A stretch of DNA of 64,000 nucleotides from Haploplasma axanthum (GCF_900660745.1 NZ_LR215048.1:1798001-1862000), one strand, 5' to 3'. Positions 38,201 through 48,090 are shown, counted from the stretch's first letter. Program-made: numbers and translations. Notes: generated by a model from the sequence alone, not told the origin.

Positions 38201-41200
38201 AATCAAGCCAATAGATTCAGTTTTAATAGTACTATTGTTATATACTCTATTAACAACATAATAATTATCATTTAATTCCTCACCAATAAAGATTACATCT
38301 TCATATAAAGCTCTTACTTCTATGTTTTCTGTTACTGAAATAAATTCTTTATCCCAACCTATATGTTTGAATCCCCTTCTAAATGTAAGAGCGGGTGCAT
38401 TTGCATTTAATCCATAATCAACTATTTGTTCCTTCAATTTAGTTTCATCATAATCAATAAACTTTACTATATATTTGTTTATTTCATATACTGCAAATAT
38501 TTCTGTTTCTTCAGTTATATTAGTAAAATCTTTATTCCAACTAACAAATGTGTACCCCAATCTATTTGGTTCTTCAGGTGCTATTGCTGATTTTCCGTAT
38601 TCTACTTCTTCACTTTTTAATGTTACATTATTATAGTCAATAAATACTACTTCATACTTATTTCTTATTTCACTATATACTGCTTTATATGTTGTATTTT
38701 CTAGTACTTCAGTTAAGTCTTTATCCCATTCTAAAAAACTATATGTAAACTCTTGTGTTCTAAATCTTGTTGGCTCATCTTTTGGATATACCACTATTTC
38801 TCCGTGTTCTACTTCAACCTCAACTAGTAATTTGTCATCATGATCTATGAATCTCACCACATATTTGTTTATCTCATATATTGTTTTTACTTCTATATTT
38901 TTTGTTATTCTTGAAAACTCCACACTCCAGCCTTTAAATGTATATCCTATTCTTGTCGGATTTTCTGGTGCAATCGCTGATTCACCATACTCTACTTCTT
39001 CACTCTTAATTATTTGATTATTATAGTCTAAGAATTTTACTTCGTATTTATAGATAAGAAAAACCGCTGTTATACTTTTATCACCATATACTATCCTATC
39101 TCTTCTTACTGGATTTGTATCGCCATCGCTCCAATGTGAAAAAAAGTACCCCTCATTTGGAACAGCAGTAACTTCTTCCCCTAATGTTCCTTCAACTAGA
39201 ATTTGGTTTGTTAAACCAACAATACTTCCATTACCGGTAACCCCATATACAAGAGAAAACTCCTTTGATAAAGGAGTTATTTCAAATCTTATTGTTCCAT
39301 TTAATTTAATTTCTACACTTTCATAATCAACCAATGCTGTATATGTAATATTAATCGGTTCTCCATTTTCAAGAAATTCTTGAGGACTAATATCTTCTAA
39401 TATTGCACCCGCCAATTCACTTGCAGTTATTGTTTGTAAATTAAAAGTTTTATCTTTAATAGTTATTGTACTATTTATACCAACATTTTCTCTTAATGCA
39501 TTAATTAATGATTCTGCAGCTAATTGTACCAAATTAATATCTACACCTTCATTAAAATTAACATTGATATCTTCATTTGATAATTCAACATTTGCTGCTG
39601 TTATCTGATTAAGTAAATCATTAAATCTCGTTAAAAACTCTGTTTTTGTTCCAACTTCAAAAGCTACAAACCATATTTGATCTTTACCAAATGGTTTAAA
39701 TGAGTTTAATTGTAATCCTTCAACTAAATCATCACCTATTTCACCTACTTTATCAATCCATACAGCAGGTAATACAGCAGATTCAAATTTGATTATTCCA
39801 TCAACAGTAAGTTTAGGTAATCTTGAACCAGTCTTCCCTTTAGATACTTCTATACCTCCCCAAATATTATTTTCAAGTACTATGTTTCTTATAGTTACTT
39901 CTGAACTATTAACTAAAATCCCACCCTTTGATGAGTTTAAAACTGATACAGTATCAATAACTACATTAACTCTATTAAATATTTGGATTCCAAAGCCATG
40001 TTTATATGAATCAACTATTAAATCTTTTAATATTACATCATTTGATTGAACAATTATTCCATGATTAAAGCTAGGATTCGTATCTTGAATCGCATTAGAA
40101 AAATCTAATGCATGTCCCTTTCCATCAATTGTTAACTTTCTGTTTATTTTCAAGGATTCAGTTACTTCAAATCCATTTAGCAAATTTATTCTTACAATAT
40201 TCTCATTTCTAAGAGCATTTAATAATTCATTTTGATTTGCTACATTTGCTTCAGTGATAAGTTCATGCTTTGCTACTAAAACAACATTTTTTGTTAATGG
40301 TTGGCCAAAATCAAATAATTCATCTGTTTCTTCGTCAAACCATCCTAAAAATTCGTATCCATCCTTGTTACCTTTTGTACTACCAGTTATCAAAGATTGA
40401 TTATCTTTTTGTCCTCTATATTCAACTATAACATTATCAACTTTAAATGTTGCATAATATCTCTGAGGCATTGTCTCAACAGCATAGTATAGTACATCAT
40501 TGATAATATATACTACTCCATATTCACCTATAATTGTGCTTCCAACCCAAGTTCCTACTACATCTTCTCTAATATATTCTGTTAAATCTCTCCAACTTCC
40601 ATTTATTCTATCTAACCATTTTGTTCCTTTACCTTCAACATTATTTCCATTCACTTTTAACATATATTGATAAAAATATTGGCTTTGTGTTAATGATCTA
40701 CCATGGTTGTTCGTATATTCAAAAGTTGCAGTTACTACTAAACCATCTAGATTAATACTTGCATCATAAAATTTACTTTCATATTCTTTATCGTAAGTTA
40801 ATTCATTTGACTCAAGTGGAACCCAAACCAAATCATTATTAGATAATTTTATTTGATATTCAACAATATTATCAACAATTCTAATTTCTCCGGTTAATTC
40901 AGCAGTAACACTAACAATCGGTTCTACAAACCATCTTTGTTCTCTATTATTAGAAACTGTTTTTTCAACTTGCTTTAAATTTGAACCTACAACCCATTCA
41001 TCATTTGTTAGTTTACCATCAATCCAAATGATAGCCTCAGCATCACTAGTTCCTTTAATGTAAGTTATTGTTCCCTCAACAGTTAATTTAGGTGTTACAG
41101 TTCCAGTTTTTCCTTCTGATACTTCAATACCACCCCATACATTATTTTGAAGTGTTACATTTTTAACCATTACTTCAGAACTATTAACTAAAATTCCACC

Positions 41201-44200
41201 TTTTAATGAATTGCTAACAGTTACGTTTTCAATAACTACACCGATTCTATTAAAAATTTGAATACCAAATCCATATCTGTATGAATCAACTACTAGGTTT
41301 TTAACTATTACATTACTAGATTGAATGATTATTCCATGATTAAAACTATTATTTGAATCTTGAACAGCACTAGAAAAATCTAGTGCATGTCCATTACCAT
41401 TAATAGTTACTGCTCTATTAATTTTCACAGAACTTAAAATATTAAATCCTTGTGACAATTCTATAGTACTTATTTTAGGATTAGAAAGCGCTAATCTAAG
41501 TTGATTTTCATTAGAAATACTTACAGCTCTTGCTGTTCCTTCTACTCCAAACACTAACTCTCCTGTTAAGTTTAGTTCTGTTCTTAAGTAGTCTACTTTT
41601 GCACTATATTCTACTACTATATCTTTTCCTTCTAATAAGAATTCTGTTGGATTTACTCCATCTAAGATCGCTCTTGCTAAATCTGCTACATTTACTGTTG
41701 CTAAATTGAATTCTGTTCCATTTACTGTGATTGTGCTTCCCGCTCCTGCATATTCTCTTAATGCCAGAACTAATCTTTCTGCTGCTGCTTTCACTGCTGC
41801 TACTTCTACACCTTCACTAAATATTACTTCAATATTTCTTCCATCTAATGTTGCTTTTGCTTCTGTTATTTCTTCTAAACTTGCTTCTAATTTAGCTAAG
41901 AATTCTGCTTCTGTTCCTTCTACTCCAAACACTAACTCTCCTGTTAAGTTTAGTTCTGTTCTTAAGTAGTCTACTTTTGCACTATATTCTACTACTATAT
42001 CTTTTCCTTCTAATAAGAATTCTGTTGGATTTACTCCATCTAAGATCGCTCTTGCTAAATCTGCTACATTTACTGTTGCTAAATTGAATTCTGTTCCATT
42101 TACTGTGATTGTGCTTCCCGCTCCTGCATATTCTCTTAATGCCAGAACTAATCTTTCTGCTGCTGCTTTCACTGCTGCTACTTCTACACCTTCACTAAAT
42201 ATTACTTCAATATTTCTTCCATCTAATGTTGCTTTTGCTTCTGTTATTTCTTCTAAACTTGCTTCTAATTTAGCTAAGAATCCTGCTTCTGTTCCTTCTA
42301 CTCCAAACACTAACTCTCCTGTTAAGTTTAGTTCTGTTCTTAAGTAGTCTACTTTTGCACTATATTCTACTACTATATCTTTTCCTTCTAATAAGAATTC
42401 TGTTGGATTTACTCCATCTAAGATCGCTCTTGCTAAATCTGCTACATTTACTGTTGCTAAATTGAATTCTGTTCCATTTACTGTGATTGTGCTTCCCGCT
42501 CCTGCATATTCTCTTAATGCCAGAACTAATCTTTCTGCTGCTGCTTTCACTGCTGCTACTTCTACACCTTCACTAAATATTACTTCAATATTTCTTCCAT
42601 CTAATGTTGCTTTTGCTTCTGTTATTTCTTCTAAACTTGCTTCTAATTTAGCTAAGAATCCTGCTTCTGTTCCTTCTACTCCAAACACTAACTCTCCTGT
42701 TAAGTTTAGTTCTGTTCTTAAGTAGTCTACTTTTGCACTATATTCTACTACTATATCTTTTCCTTCTAATAAGAATTCTGTTGGATTTACTCCATCTAAG
42801 ATCGCTCTTGCTAAATCTGCTACATTTACTGTTGCTAAATTGAATTCTGTTCCATTTACTGTGATTGTGCTTCCCGCTCCTGCATATTCTCTTAATGCCA
42901 GAACTAATCTTTCTGCTGCTGCTTTCACTGCTGCTACTTCTACACCTTCACTAAATATTACTTCAATATTTCTTCCATCTAATGTTGCTTTTGCTTCTGT
43001 TATTTCTTCTAAACTTGCTTCTAATTTAGCTAAGAATTCTGCTTCATATGTTACATCAGGATCTTTTTCAGTCCATCTTGCTTCTAAAATAATATCTTCT
43101 AATCTTGTTGTTTTTATTTGTGTAACTTTTTCTTCTCCATCATACCAACCATTAAAGATATATCCTGCTCTTGTTGGATCAAGAAGTGTTATTGTATCAT
43201 TTTCTATTGTATATTTTAGAGGATTTCCTGTATGGTTTGTTCCACCATCTAATTCATATGTAATTGTATATTCAGTTACTTCCCATACTACTTCTATTAA
43301 TAACTCACTAGTTATTGGAGTTTCAGTTGTAAAATCAATTCCATTTGAAATCCATTTTACAAAAGTATATCCTGCTCTTACTGGATCAGTTAATGTTACT
43401 GTTTCATTCCAATTAACTGTTTGTGTTGTTGGAGTTGTTCCATCTTTTAAATCAATTGTTATTTCAAAAGTATTAATTTCCCATTTAGCTACTAATGTCA
43501 ACTCTTCTGTTACTGGTGTAGCGAAATTATAAGTTACACCATTTAATTGCCATTCAACAAAAGTATGACCTTCTTTAGTTGGATTTACTGGTTTAGTTAC
43601 AGTTTCTCCTTCTTTTATTTCTTGACTAGAAACCAAACTTCCTTCGTTACTATTAAAAATAACATCAAAATATGTTACATCTGGTTCTTTTTCAGTCCAT
43701 CTTGCTTCTAATGTAACATTTTCTAATCTTGTTGTTTCTATTTGTGTAACTTTTTCTTCTCCATCATACCAACCATCAAAGATATATCCTGTTCTTGTTG
43801 GATCAAGAAGTGTTATTGTATCATTTTCTATTGTATATTTTAGAGGATTTTCTGTATGGTTTGTTCCACCATCTAATTCATATGTAATCGTATATTCAAG
43901 TACTTCCCATTTAGTAGTTATTGTTAAATTAGAAGTAACTTTTGTTGCAACATCAAATTCATTATCTCCAATAAACCAACCAACAAATGTATAACCTGCT
44001 TTTGTTGTTACTGGGAATGCAATATTTCCATTAAATGCTATAGTTTGTTTTGTTTCAGTATCTCCTGTAATTAATGTTACTTCAAATGTTTTTATTTCCC
44101 ATTTGGCATATAATTTTTGATTAGCGTTAACTACTGCTTCAAAATTAAATAAAGCTGTTCCATTTTCTACTGTAGTCCATCCTAAGAAATTGTATCCTTC

Positions 44201-44830
44201 TCTTACTGGATTAGTAGGTTTAGTTGCTTTTGCACCCTTATTTATTTCTTGATTAGGAATAGCAGTTCCTTCATAACCTAAAATAAACTCAACAGTAACT
44301 TTTTCTACTGGAGCTTCCTTATTTTCTAGAACTAATACAATCGTTGTATTTGCCATAATATTAAATTTAAATTGATTACTACTAATATTATTTTTTTGGT
44401 CTGTTCCATTGACTGTAAATGTTTTGATTTGTTTATCCACTGGTACTGTAACTGTAATAGTTACTGCTGTTCCTTTTGCAATCTCATTATTATTTGCTTG
44501 ATTGCTTGATAAACCTTCTGATAACGTAAGTTTGAACTTTTCAACTACTGGAGTTTTTTCTTTCCATGTTGCTTTAAGTGTTGTATCTTTTTCAACTTTT
44601 CTTGTTGTAAAGATCCATTCTTTATTATCTTCATCTACCCAAAATTGGAAATCATAATTATCCTTTGTTGGATTGTCAGGCTTTGTAGCAAGATCTCCCT
44701 TTTTTACTTCTTCCTTTGCTACGCTACTTCCACCATCGCTGTTAAATGTTACTGTGTAAACTTTGGTTTTACATGATATCAGTAAAACTGTTAGTAAAAG
44801 TGTACTAATTAATAGTAAAACTTTTTTCAT
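35270..44830 (-). CDS. Giant repeat-rich surface lipoprotein (3186 residues)
   Basis: Lipobox LISC (Cys20) behind a hydrophobic signal; GGAGG before the ATG. In order: InlB B-repeat/Flg_new-type modules (about 25-590, e.g. VTFNSDGGS, GYTFVGW, LYAKWE); four nearly identical 126-residue repeats (596-1099) without Cys; a right-handed beta-helix-like domain (about 1102-1265, with HGIIIQSSNVIVKNL); a spacer; a second copy of that beta-helix (about 1523-1680); one diverged 126-residue repeat (about 1729-1853); a second InlB-type cluster (about 1920-2175); and long beta-rich and alpha-rich C-terminal regions. There is no LPXTG, so anchoring is by lipid. Architecture suggests an adhesin or polysaccharide-binding surface protein; the beta-helices could bind or cleave glycans, but no catalytic residues were identified. 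Confidence 0.85.
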   Translation of the reverse strand: MKKVLLLISTLLLTVLLISCKTKVYTVTFNSDGGSSVAKEEVKKGDLATKPDNPTKDNYDFQFWVDEDNKEWIFTTRKVEKDTTLKATWKEKTPVVEKFKLTLSEGLSSNQANNNEIAKGTAVTITVTVPVDKQIKTFTVNGTDQKNNISSNQFKFNIMANTTIVLVLENKEAPVEKVTVEFILGYEGTAIPNQEINKGAKATKPTNPVREGYNFLGWTTVENGTALFNFEAVVNANQKLYAKWEIKTFEVTLITGDTETKQTIAFNGNIAFPVTTKAGYTFVGWFIGDNEFDVATKVTSNLTITTKWEVLEYTITYELDGGTNHTENPLKYTIENDTITLLDPTRTGYIFDGWYDGEEKVTQIETTRLENVTLEARWTEKEPDVTYFDVIFNSNEGSLVSSQEIKEGETVTKPVNPTKEGHTFVEWQLNGVTYNFATPVTEELTLVAKWEINTFEITIDLKDGTTPTTQTVNWNETVTLTDPVRAGYTFVKWISNGIDFTTETPITSELLIEVVWEVTEYTITYELDGGTNHTGNPLKYTIENDTITLLDPTRAGYIFNGWYDGEEKVTQIKTTRLEDIILEARWTEKDPDVTYEAEFLAKLEASLEEITEAKATLDGRNIEVIFSEGVEVAAVKAAAERLVLALREYAGAGSTITVNGTEFNLATVNVADLARAILDGVNPTEFLLEGKDIVVEYSAKVDYLRTELNLTGELVFGVEGTEAGFLAKLEASLEEITEAKATLDGRNIEVIFSEGVEVAAVKAAAERLVLALREYAGAGSTITVNGTEFNLATVNVADLARAILDGVNPTEFLLEGKDIVVEYSAKVDYLRTELNLTGELVFGVEGTEAGFLAKLEASLEEITEAKATLDGRNIEVIFSEGVEVAAVKAAAERLVLALREYAGAGSTITVNGTEFNLATVNVADLARAILDGVNPTEFLLEGKDIVVEYSAKVDYLRTELNLTGELVFGVEGTEAEFLAKLEASLEEITEAKATLDGRNIEVIFSEGVEVAAVKAAAERLVLALREYAGAGSTITVNGTEFNLATVNVADLARAILDGVNPTEFLLEGKDIVVEYSAKVDYLRTELNLTGELVFGVEGTARAVSISNENQLRLALSNPKISTIELSQGFNILSSVKINRAVTINGNGHALDFSSAVQDSNNSFNHGIIIQSSNVIVKNLVVDSYRYGFGIQIFNRIGVVIENVTVSNSLKGGILVNSSEVMVKNVTLQNNVWGGIEVSEGKTGTVTPKLTVEGTITYIKGTSDAEAIIWIDGKLTNDEWVVGSNLKQVEKTVSNNREQRWFVEPIVSVTAELTGEIRIVDNIVEYQIKLSNNDLVWVPLESNELTYDKEYESKFYDASINLDGLVVTATFEYTNNHGRSLTQSQYFYQYMLKVNGNNVEGKGTKWLDRINGSWRDLTEYIREDVVGTWVGSTIIGEYGVVYIINDVLYYAVETMPQRYYATFKVDNVIVEYRGQKDNQSLITGSTKGNKDGYEFLGWFDEETDELFDFGQPLTKNVVLVAKHELITEANVANQNELLNALRNENIVRINLLNGFEVTESLKINRKLTIDGKGHALDFSNAIQDTNPSFNHGIIVQSNDVILKDLIVDSYKHGFGIQIFNRVNVVIDTVSVLNSSKGGILVNSSEVTIRNIVLENNIWGGIEVSKGKTGSRLPKLTVDGIIKFESAVLPAVWIDKVGEIGDDLVEGLQLNSFKPFGKDQIWFVAFEVGTKTEFLTRFNDLLNQITAANVELSNEDINVNFNEGVDINLVQLAAESLINALRENVGINSTITIKDKTFNLQTITASELAGAILEDISPQEFLENGEPINITYTALVDYESVEIKLNGTIRFEITPLSKEFSLVYGVTGNGSIVGLTNQILVEGTLGEEVTAVPNEGYFFSHWSDGDTNPVRRDRIVYGDKSITAVFLIYKYEVKFLDYNNQIIKSEEVEYGESAIAPENPTRIGYTFKGWSVEFSRITKNIEVKTIYEINKYVVRFIDHDDKLLVEVEVEHGEIVVYPKDEPTRFRTQEFTYSFLEWDKDLTEVLENTTYKAVYSEIRNKYEVVFIDYNNVTLKSEEVEYGKSAIAPEEPNRLGYTFVSWNKDFTNITEETEIFAVYEINKYIVKFIDYDETKLKEQIVDYGLNANAPALTFRRGFKHIGWDKEFISVTENIEVRALYEDVIFIGEELNDNYYVVNRVYNNSTIKTESIGLIPIVFGSNDISSNYTFEYKDSTGKKITTVNLADGATTFVFDVIAKSELYDDFSGRVVIKYQSVTIGNTDKYMTIEDAINIAKSGDVIFVRFNTSFSKENIANEVYGKTTFQVKQGVTLLLPFNAELITTLNETNTAAAINRNAGYVKLNVTSGINIEVIGTFTVNAQRSHASTRFMGFVTGANYSMVRLENESSLNVLKNGQLNVIGFIYGDGEINIENGAKVLETMFIQSFRGGSATFNVQSDVFPFDQFTVNNIESKMNIKSGSIYRVSVLLYMSSSFNFAELEIIGTSSTSLIKINEGFVEKKYNSLNGEITLSLYGNAELNNAVVKVGGITASSSGKDMPFDGKWHFNLKSGSVLQINSYVSLLPGATITVEENAELNISTSGRLTIFNPYQYILDGTNAYTKYGDTAVYNRYRMAPKFDFNNSTIAELNLKGRLNVEGGIAGRVNKQENGIIDIKDNAKTEYTINYVMGTGSGANVNSRTVSYWSEENTNLVSIYSNPTIIKEGSKLDLNIYALVRDVNGIAINNTNVKFIIDSIGWEFTVNTDSSGIAIASYSVEEASGENYNVRVIIDDAEYRQEVKVTKSSGESPFLYSVDSNGNVIFEHEPFPFSMLESIEGTTYGSLRYLEEVNGEYIIRVVEEGTSVTTLKDTVLYVFDYSDEDILDVVFDINGNVQTIKNYTKPISFVDENNNSMIENVLVKDGNYALKSEQNLGLIYYDAMFKRSEYNSFAKLIISARELGKSMKMFNDVTSSLGSIDNLWLMDQLFNKNNDSKISLNNIFETLELEIQLKVNGTWIKQGSIQPKTYLDENQIIELDLSNVSDEYIVVRLVMPGVINYGIDYIAIDFSLNSKVEVKEAKLKKSVYTNKYDIKTNFVTGTELVYGEYVDFYYEVPVKDEKNIRKFGVETTGYIYAGEGIYSQNEKNNIRSMTYQELVNYLVVNEDENIFELYYELVRIGNLDKSDIFKEIFELLN
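41533..43044. repeat. Four tandem 378-bp repeats inside the giant lipoprotein gene
   Basis: Exactly 4 x 378 bases (126 codons), in frame, with essentially identical DNA. The only difference I noticed is GAATTC versus GAATCC at the copy junctions (Glu or Gly in the protein). Base composition is clearly richer in G+C than the flanks (e.g. CCCGCTCCTGC, Ala-rich helices), and codon choice is uniform. A diverged fifth copy lies separately at about 39270-39643. The perfect identity implies recent amplification or ongoing homogenisation, and copy number is likely to vary. Confidence 0.95.
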
Positions 44831-44904
44831 ACTTTCCTCCTTGAATTTACTTTTTACACATTCCTTCTTTCAGTAATCAATCATCATGTAACTGTGATTC
44901 TTTA

Positions 44905-44933
44905 ATATTAGCACATTTTACACAAGATGTCAA
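44905..44933 (-). promoter_or_regulatory. Strong consensus promoter of the giant lipoprotein gene
   Basis: On the minus strand -35 TTGACA (44928-44933), 17-base spacer and -10 TAATAT (44905-44910), giving a leader of about 70 bases before the ATG at 44830. Confidence 0.8.
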
Positions 44934-45048
44934 TAAGGTGACTTGACAACTTTTTGTAAAAAATAAAGCGCTTCACTACATATATTTCGTAATTTTTCGC
45001 TGAAAAGTTTAAATTCGCATCTTATCACACACAGTTACTCAGATAATT

Positions 45049-45081
45049 AAAAAAAAGACTAACTTTAATTAAAAGTCAGTC
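45049..45081 (-). terminator. Terminator of the pdhABC-lpdA operon
   Basis: On the minus strand GACTGACTTT and AAAGTTAGTC (one G-U) form a 10-bp stem followed by eight T residues, 13 bases after the lpdA stop. Confidence 0.9.
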
Positions 45082-45093
45082 ATATTTTTTTAT

Positions 45094-46458
45094 TTAAATG
45101 TGAATTGGTTTATCCATTGAAGCTTCCATAATTATTTCAGATAACGATGGATGCGCATGAATTGTTTCAGAAACTTCATAATTTGTTGATTCTAATTTCA
45201 TAGCAAGACCAATCTCACCAATCATATCAACTGCATTATATGCATATATATGAGCACCTAATATTTCATCTAATTCAGATCCTTTAATCATTTTAATGAA
45301 TCCTTCAGTTTCACCATCAGCAAGTGCTTTACCGTTACCAGCCAATGGGAACTTAGTTACAGTATATTTTAAACCTTGTGCCTTAGCTTCACGTTCAGTT
45401 AATCCAACCATTGCTATTTCTGGATGTCCATAAATTGCAGCTGGAATTTGATTATAGTCAATTGATTTTTCTTCACCTAGAATATTTTCAATCGCAATCA
45501 CACCTTCAGCAGATGCAACGTGTGCTAACATATGTTCACCAGTAACGTCACCTATTGCATAAACACCTTTGATACTTGTTCCCATGTGTTTATCAACTTT
45601 AATACCACGGCCTTTCATTTCTAAACCAAGTTTAGAAACAGCACCAGTATTCGGTCCAATACCAACAGCAATTAACACTAAATCTGTTTTAATTGTTTCT
45701 TGTTTACCATCTTTTTCATATGTAACTTCATCTGTACCAATTTTTTTAACAGCAGCTTCAGTTAAAATTTTAACTCCATCTTTTGTTAATGATTTTGTAT
45801 AAGCAGTGATTACTTCATCATCCATTGGAGTAATAATAGTTTTTGCCATTTCAACGATTGTTACTTCAGTACCAAGTGATTTAAAGATTGTTGCAAATTC
45901 AACACCAATAACACCACCACCAACAATAACTAATTTCTTAGGAGCTTTTCTAACTTGTAATAACTCTCTACTTGTTACAGCAAATCCTTTTTCATATGCT
46001 TCTTTTGCTCCAGGAATTGGTGGAACAATTGCTGTTCCTCCTGTTGCAATAATTAAATTCTTAGTAGTTAATGTTTCGTCATTAACTTTAACTTCTGTTG
46101 GACTTACAACTTCACCGTATCCGTTATAAACATCTACACCATTTTTCTTTAAAAGTAATGCAACCCCACCAGTTAATTTTTTAACAACATCATCTTTTCT
46201 ATCAACAATTTTATCTAAATCAAAACCAATAACAGCTGGATCAACAGTGATTCCGTATTTATCAGCGTGTTTAAATAAATCATATGTTTTAGCACTTTTC
46301 AAAATAGCTTTTGTTGGAATACATCCGTGATTTAAACAAATACCTCCAACAACTTCTTTTTCTATTAAAGCAACTTTTTGTTTTAATTGTGCGGCTTTAA
46401 TTGCTGCAACATATCCACCTGGCCCACCGCCAAGTACTATAATATCATAATTTTTCAT
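45094..46458 (-). CDS. lpdA: Dihydrolipoamide dehydrogenase (E3)
   Basis: 454 residues. FAD-binding GGGPGGYVAA (9-18), redox disulfide Cys41/Cys46 in GGICLNHGCIP, NAD-binding IVGGGVIGVEFA (about 177), FAD-pyrophosphate AIGDVTG, and C-terminal HAHPSLSE with the catalytic His-Glu dyad. It reoxidises dihydrolipoyl groups of the E2 core, passing electrons to NAD+. It has no N-terminal lipoyl domain. It is the last gene of the pdh operon. Confidence 0.96.
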   Translation of the reverse strand: MKNYDIIVLGGGPGGYVAAIKAAQLKQKVALIEKEVVGGICLNHGCIPTKAILKSAKTYDLFKHADKYGITVDPAVIGFDLDKIVDRKDDVVKKLTGGVALLLKKNGVDVYNGYGEVVSPTEVKVNDETLTTKNLIIATGGTAIVPPIPGAKEAYEKGFAVTSRELLQVRKAPKKLVIVGGGVIGVEFATIFKSLGTEVTIVEMAKTIITPMDDEVITAYTKSLTKDGVKILTEAAVKKIGTDEVTYEKDGKQETIKTDLVLIAVGIGPNTGAVSKLGLEMKGRGIKVDKHMGTSIKGVYAIGDVTGEHMLAHVASAEGVIAIENILGEEKSIDYNQIPAAIYGHPEIAMVGLTEREAKAQGLKYTVTKFPLAGNGKALADGETEGFIKMIKGSELDEILGAHIYAYNAVDMIGEIGLAMKLESTNYEVSETIHAHPSLSEIIMEASMDKPIHI

Positions 46459-46469
46459 ATATTTTCACC

Positions 46470-48071
46470 TTAGCTTAATAGCATTAATTCTGGGTTACTT
46501 AATAACTCTTTGACTCTTAATAAGAATCTACCTGCATCTGCACCATCAATTATTCTATGGTCAACAGCTATTGATAATGGTAGTGTACTACCGATTTTAA
46601 TTTCATCGCCAACTACAATTGGTTTCTTAGAAATCTTACCAACACCAAGTATCGCTACTTCTGGATAATTAATAACTGGTGTACCATATGATACTCCAAC
46701 TGAACCGAAGTTTGTAATTGTAAATGTACCATTTTGAATATCAGCTAATTGAACTTTACGAGCAATTGCTTTATCAGCTAATTCTCTTACTTGTTTTGCA
46801 AGAGCAAATACACTTAAAGTATCAGCATCTTTAATATTTGGAACGATTAATCCTGATGGTGTATCAACTGCAAACCCTAAATTAATAAAGTTTTTATAAA
46901 TGATTTCATTTTTATCATGATCAAAACTTGAGTTAAAGATTCTAAATTCTTTTAATGCAATTACTACTGCTTTTGAAATAAATGCCATAAATGTTAAGTT
47001 AATTCCTTGAGCTTCAGCAAGTGGTTTAGCACGTTTTCTAAGTTCAATTAAATTATCAATAACAACTTCATCCATTAATACAGTTTCTGGAATAATTGTT
47101 TTAGCAGTTGTCATTGCTTTTGAAATTGATTTTCTAGTTGAAGTGATTGCTTCAATAGTTACATCACCTTGACGTGAAACATTTGCTGCTGGAACATTAA
47201 CTGTTGTTGCTTTAGCAGCAACTGGAGCTTCTGTTTTACTTCCTTTATTAGCGAATTTTTCAATATCTTCTTTCATTACACGACCGTTAGATCCTGTTCC
47301 TGTAATCTCATTAATATTTACACCTAATTTTTTAGCTAAATTTCTAGCAACTGGTGTAGCTAAAGCTTTTTTATTAGTTTTAACTTCTGATTTATGTGTC
47401 TCATCACTTGAATCAATTAAATCTGAAGAAACGCTTAATTCACCAATAACAGAAGCACCATTTTCTTCAACTGCTTCAGTTTTAGCATCTGATCCACCAA
47501 TATATTTTCCGCTTCCATCATCAAGTAAAACAACAGTTTCTCCAACTTTGATTACTTCACCTTCAGCTTTTCCAATTTTAACAATTGTTCCTGTAACTGG
47601 TGATGGTAATTCAGCATTTACTTTATCTGTTTCAACGATAACAAGTGTATCGCCTTCTTTTACTTTATCTCCAACTTTGAATTTCCATTCTAAAATTTTT
47701 CCTTCTTCAATACCATCTCCGATATCTGCAAATTTAAAATCATAAGTTGCTTTCACGCCTGCAACTGGTGCTTGTTTTGTTTCTTCTTTTTTAGGTGCTG
47801 GTGCAGCAGCTTCAGCTTTAGGTAAATCTCCACCTTTGCCATCATCAATAACAACAACAGTTTCTCCAACTAAAATAACTTCGCCTTCAGCTTTTCCAAC
47901 TTTAGTAATTACTCCATCTACCGGTGATGGTAATTCAGCATTTACCTTATCTGTTTCAACAATAACAAGTGTATCGCCTTCTTTTACCTTGTCACCAACT
48001 TTAACTTTCCACTCTAAAATTTTTCCTTCTTCAATACCGTCTCCGATATCTGCAAATCTAAAATCATACAT
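46470..48071 (-). CDS. pdhC: Pyruvate dehydrogenase E2, dihydrolipoamide acetyltransferase, with two lipoyl domains
   Basis: 533 residues. Two lipoyl domains (about 2-77 and 111-187) each carry the lipoylated Lys in VETDKVNAELPSPV. Ala/Pro/Glu-rich linkers separate them. The peripheral-subunit-binding domain is at about 233-270 (ATPVARNLAKKLG, GSNGRVMKEDI). The catalytic domain spans 300-533 with HRIIDGADAGRFL near the end (active-site His and Asp). It transfers the acetyl group to CoA and forms the core of the complex. The two lipoyl domains are almost identical, a recent internal duplication. Confidence 0.95.
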   Translation of the reverse strand: MYDFRFADIGDGIEEGKILEWKVKVGDKVKEGDTLVIVETDKVNAELPSPVDGVITKVGKAEGEVILVGETVVVIDDGKGGDLPKAEAAAPAPKKEETKQAPVAGVKATYDFKFADIGDGIEEGKILEWKFKVGDKVKEGDTLVIVETDKVNAELPSPVTGTIVKIGKAEGEVIKVGETVVLLDDGSGKYIGGSDAKTEAVEENGASVIGELSVSSDLIDSSDETHKSEVKTNKKALATPVARNLAKKLGVNINEITGTGSNGRVMKEDIEKFANKGSKTEAPVAAKATTVNVPAANVSRQGDVTIEAITSTRKSISKAMTTAKTIIPETVLMDEVVIDNLIELRKRAKPLAEAQGINLTFMAFISKAVVIALKEFRIFNSSFDHDKNEIIYKNFINLGFAVDTPSGLIVPNIKDADTLSVFALAKQVRELADKAIARKVQLADIQNGTFTITNFGSVGVSYGTPVINYPEVAILGVGKISKKPIVVGDEIKIGSTLPLSIAVDHRIIDGADAGRFLLRVKELLSNPELMLLS

Positions 48072-48090
48072 TATTTGTTCATCTCCTTAA

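Noticed and set aside
41533-43044. Regular array reminiscent of a CRISPR or tandem non-coding repeat
   Set aside because: The 378-bp period has no spacers and keeps one long reading frame on the minus strand; it is a protein repeat. Open frames of about 87 codons on the plus strand recur only because the coding repeat does.
44955-44980. cre-like AAAGCGCTTCA upstream of the giant lipoprotein promoter
   Set aside because: Only the palindromic core fits; too few consensus positions match.
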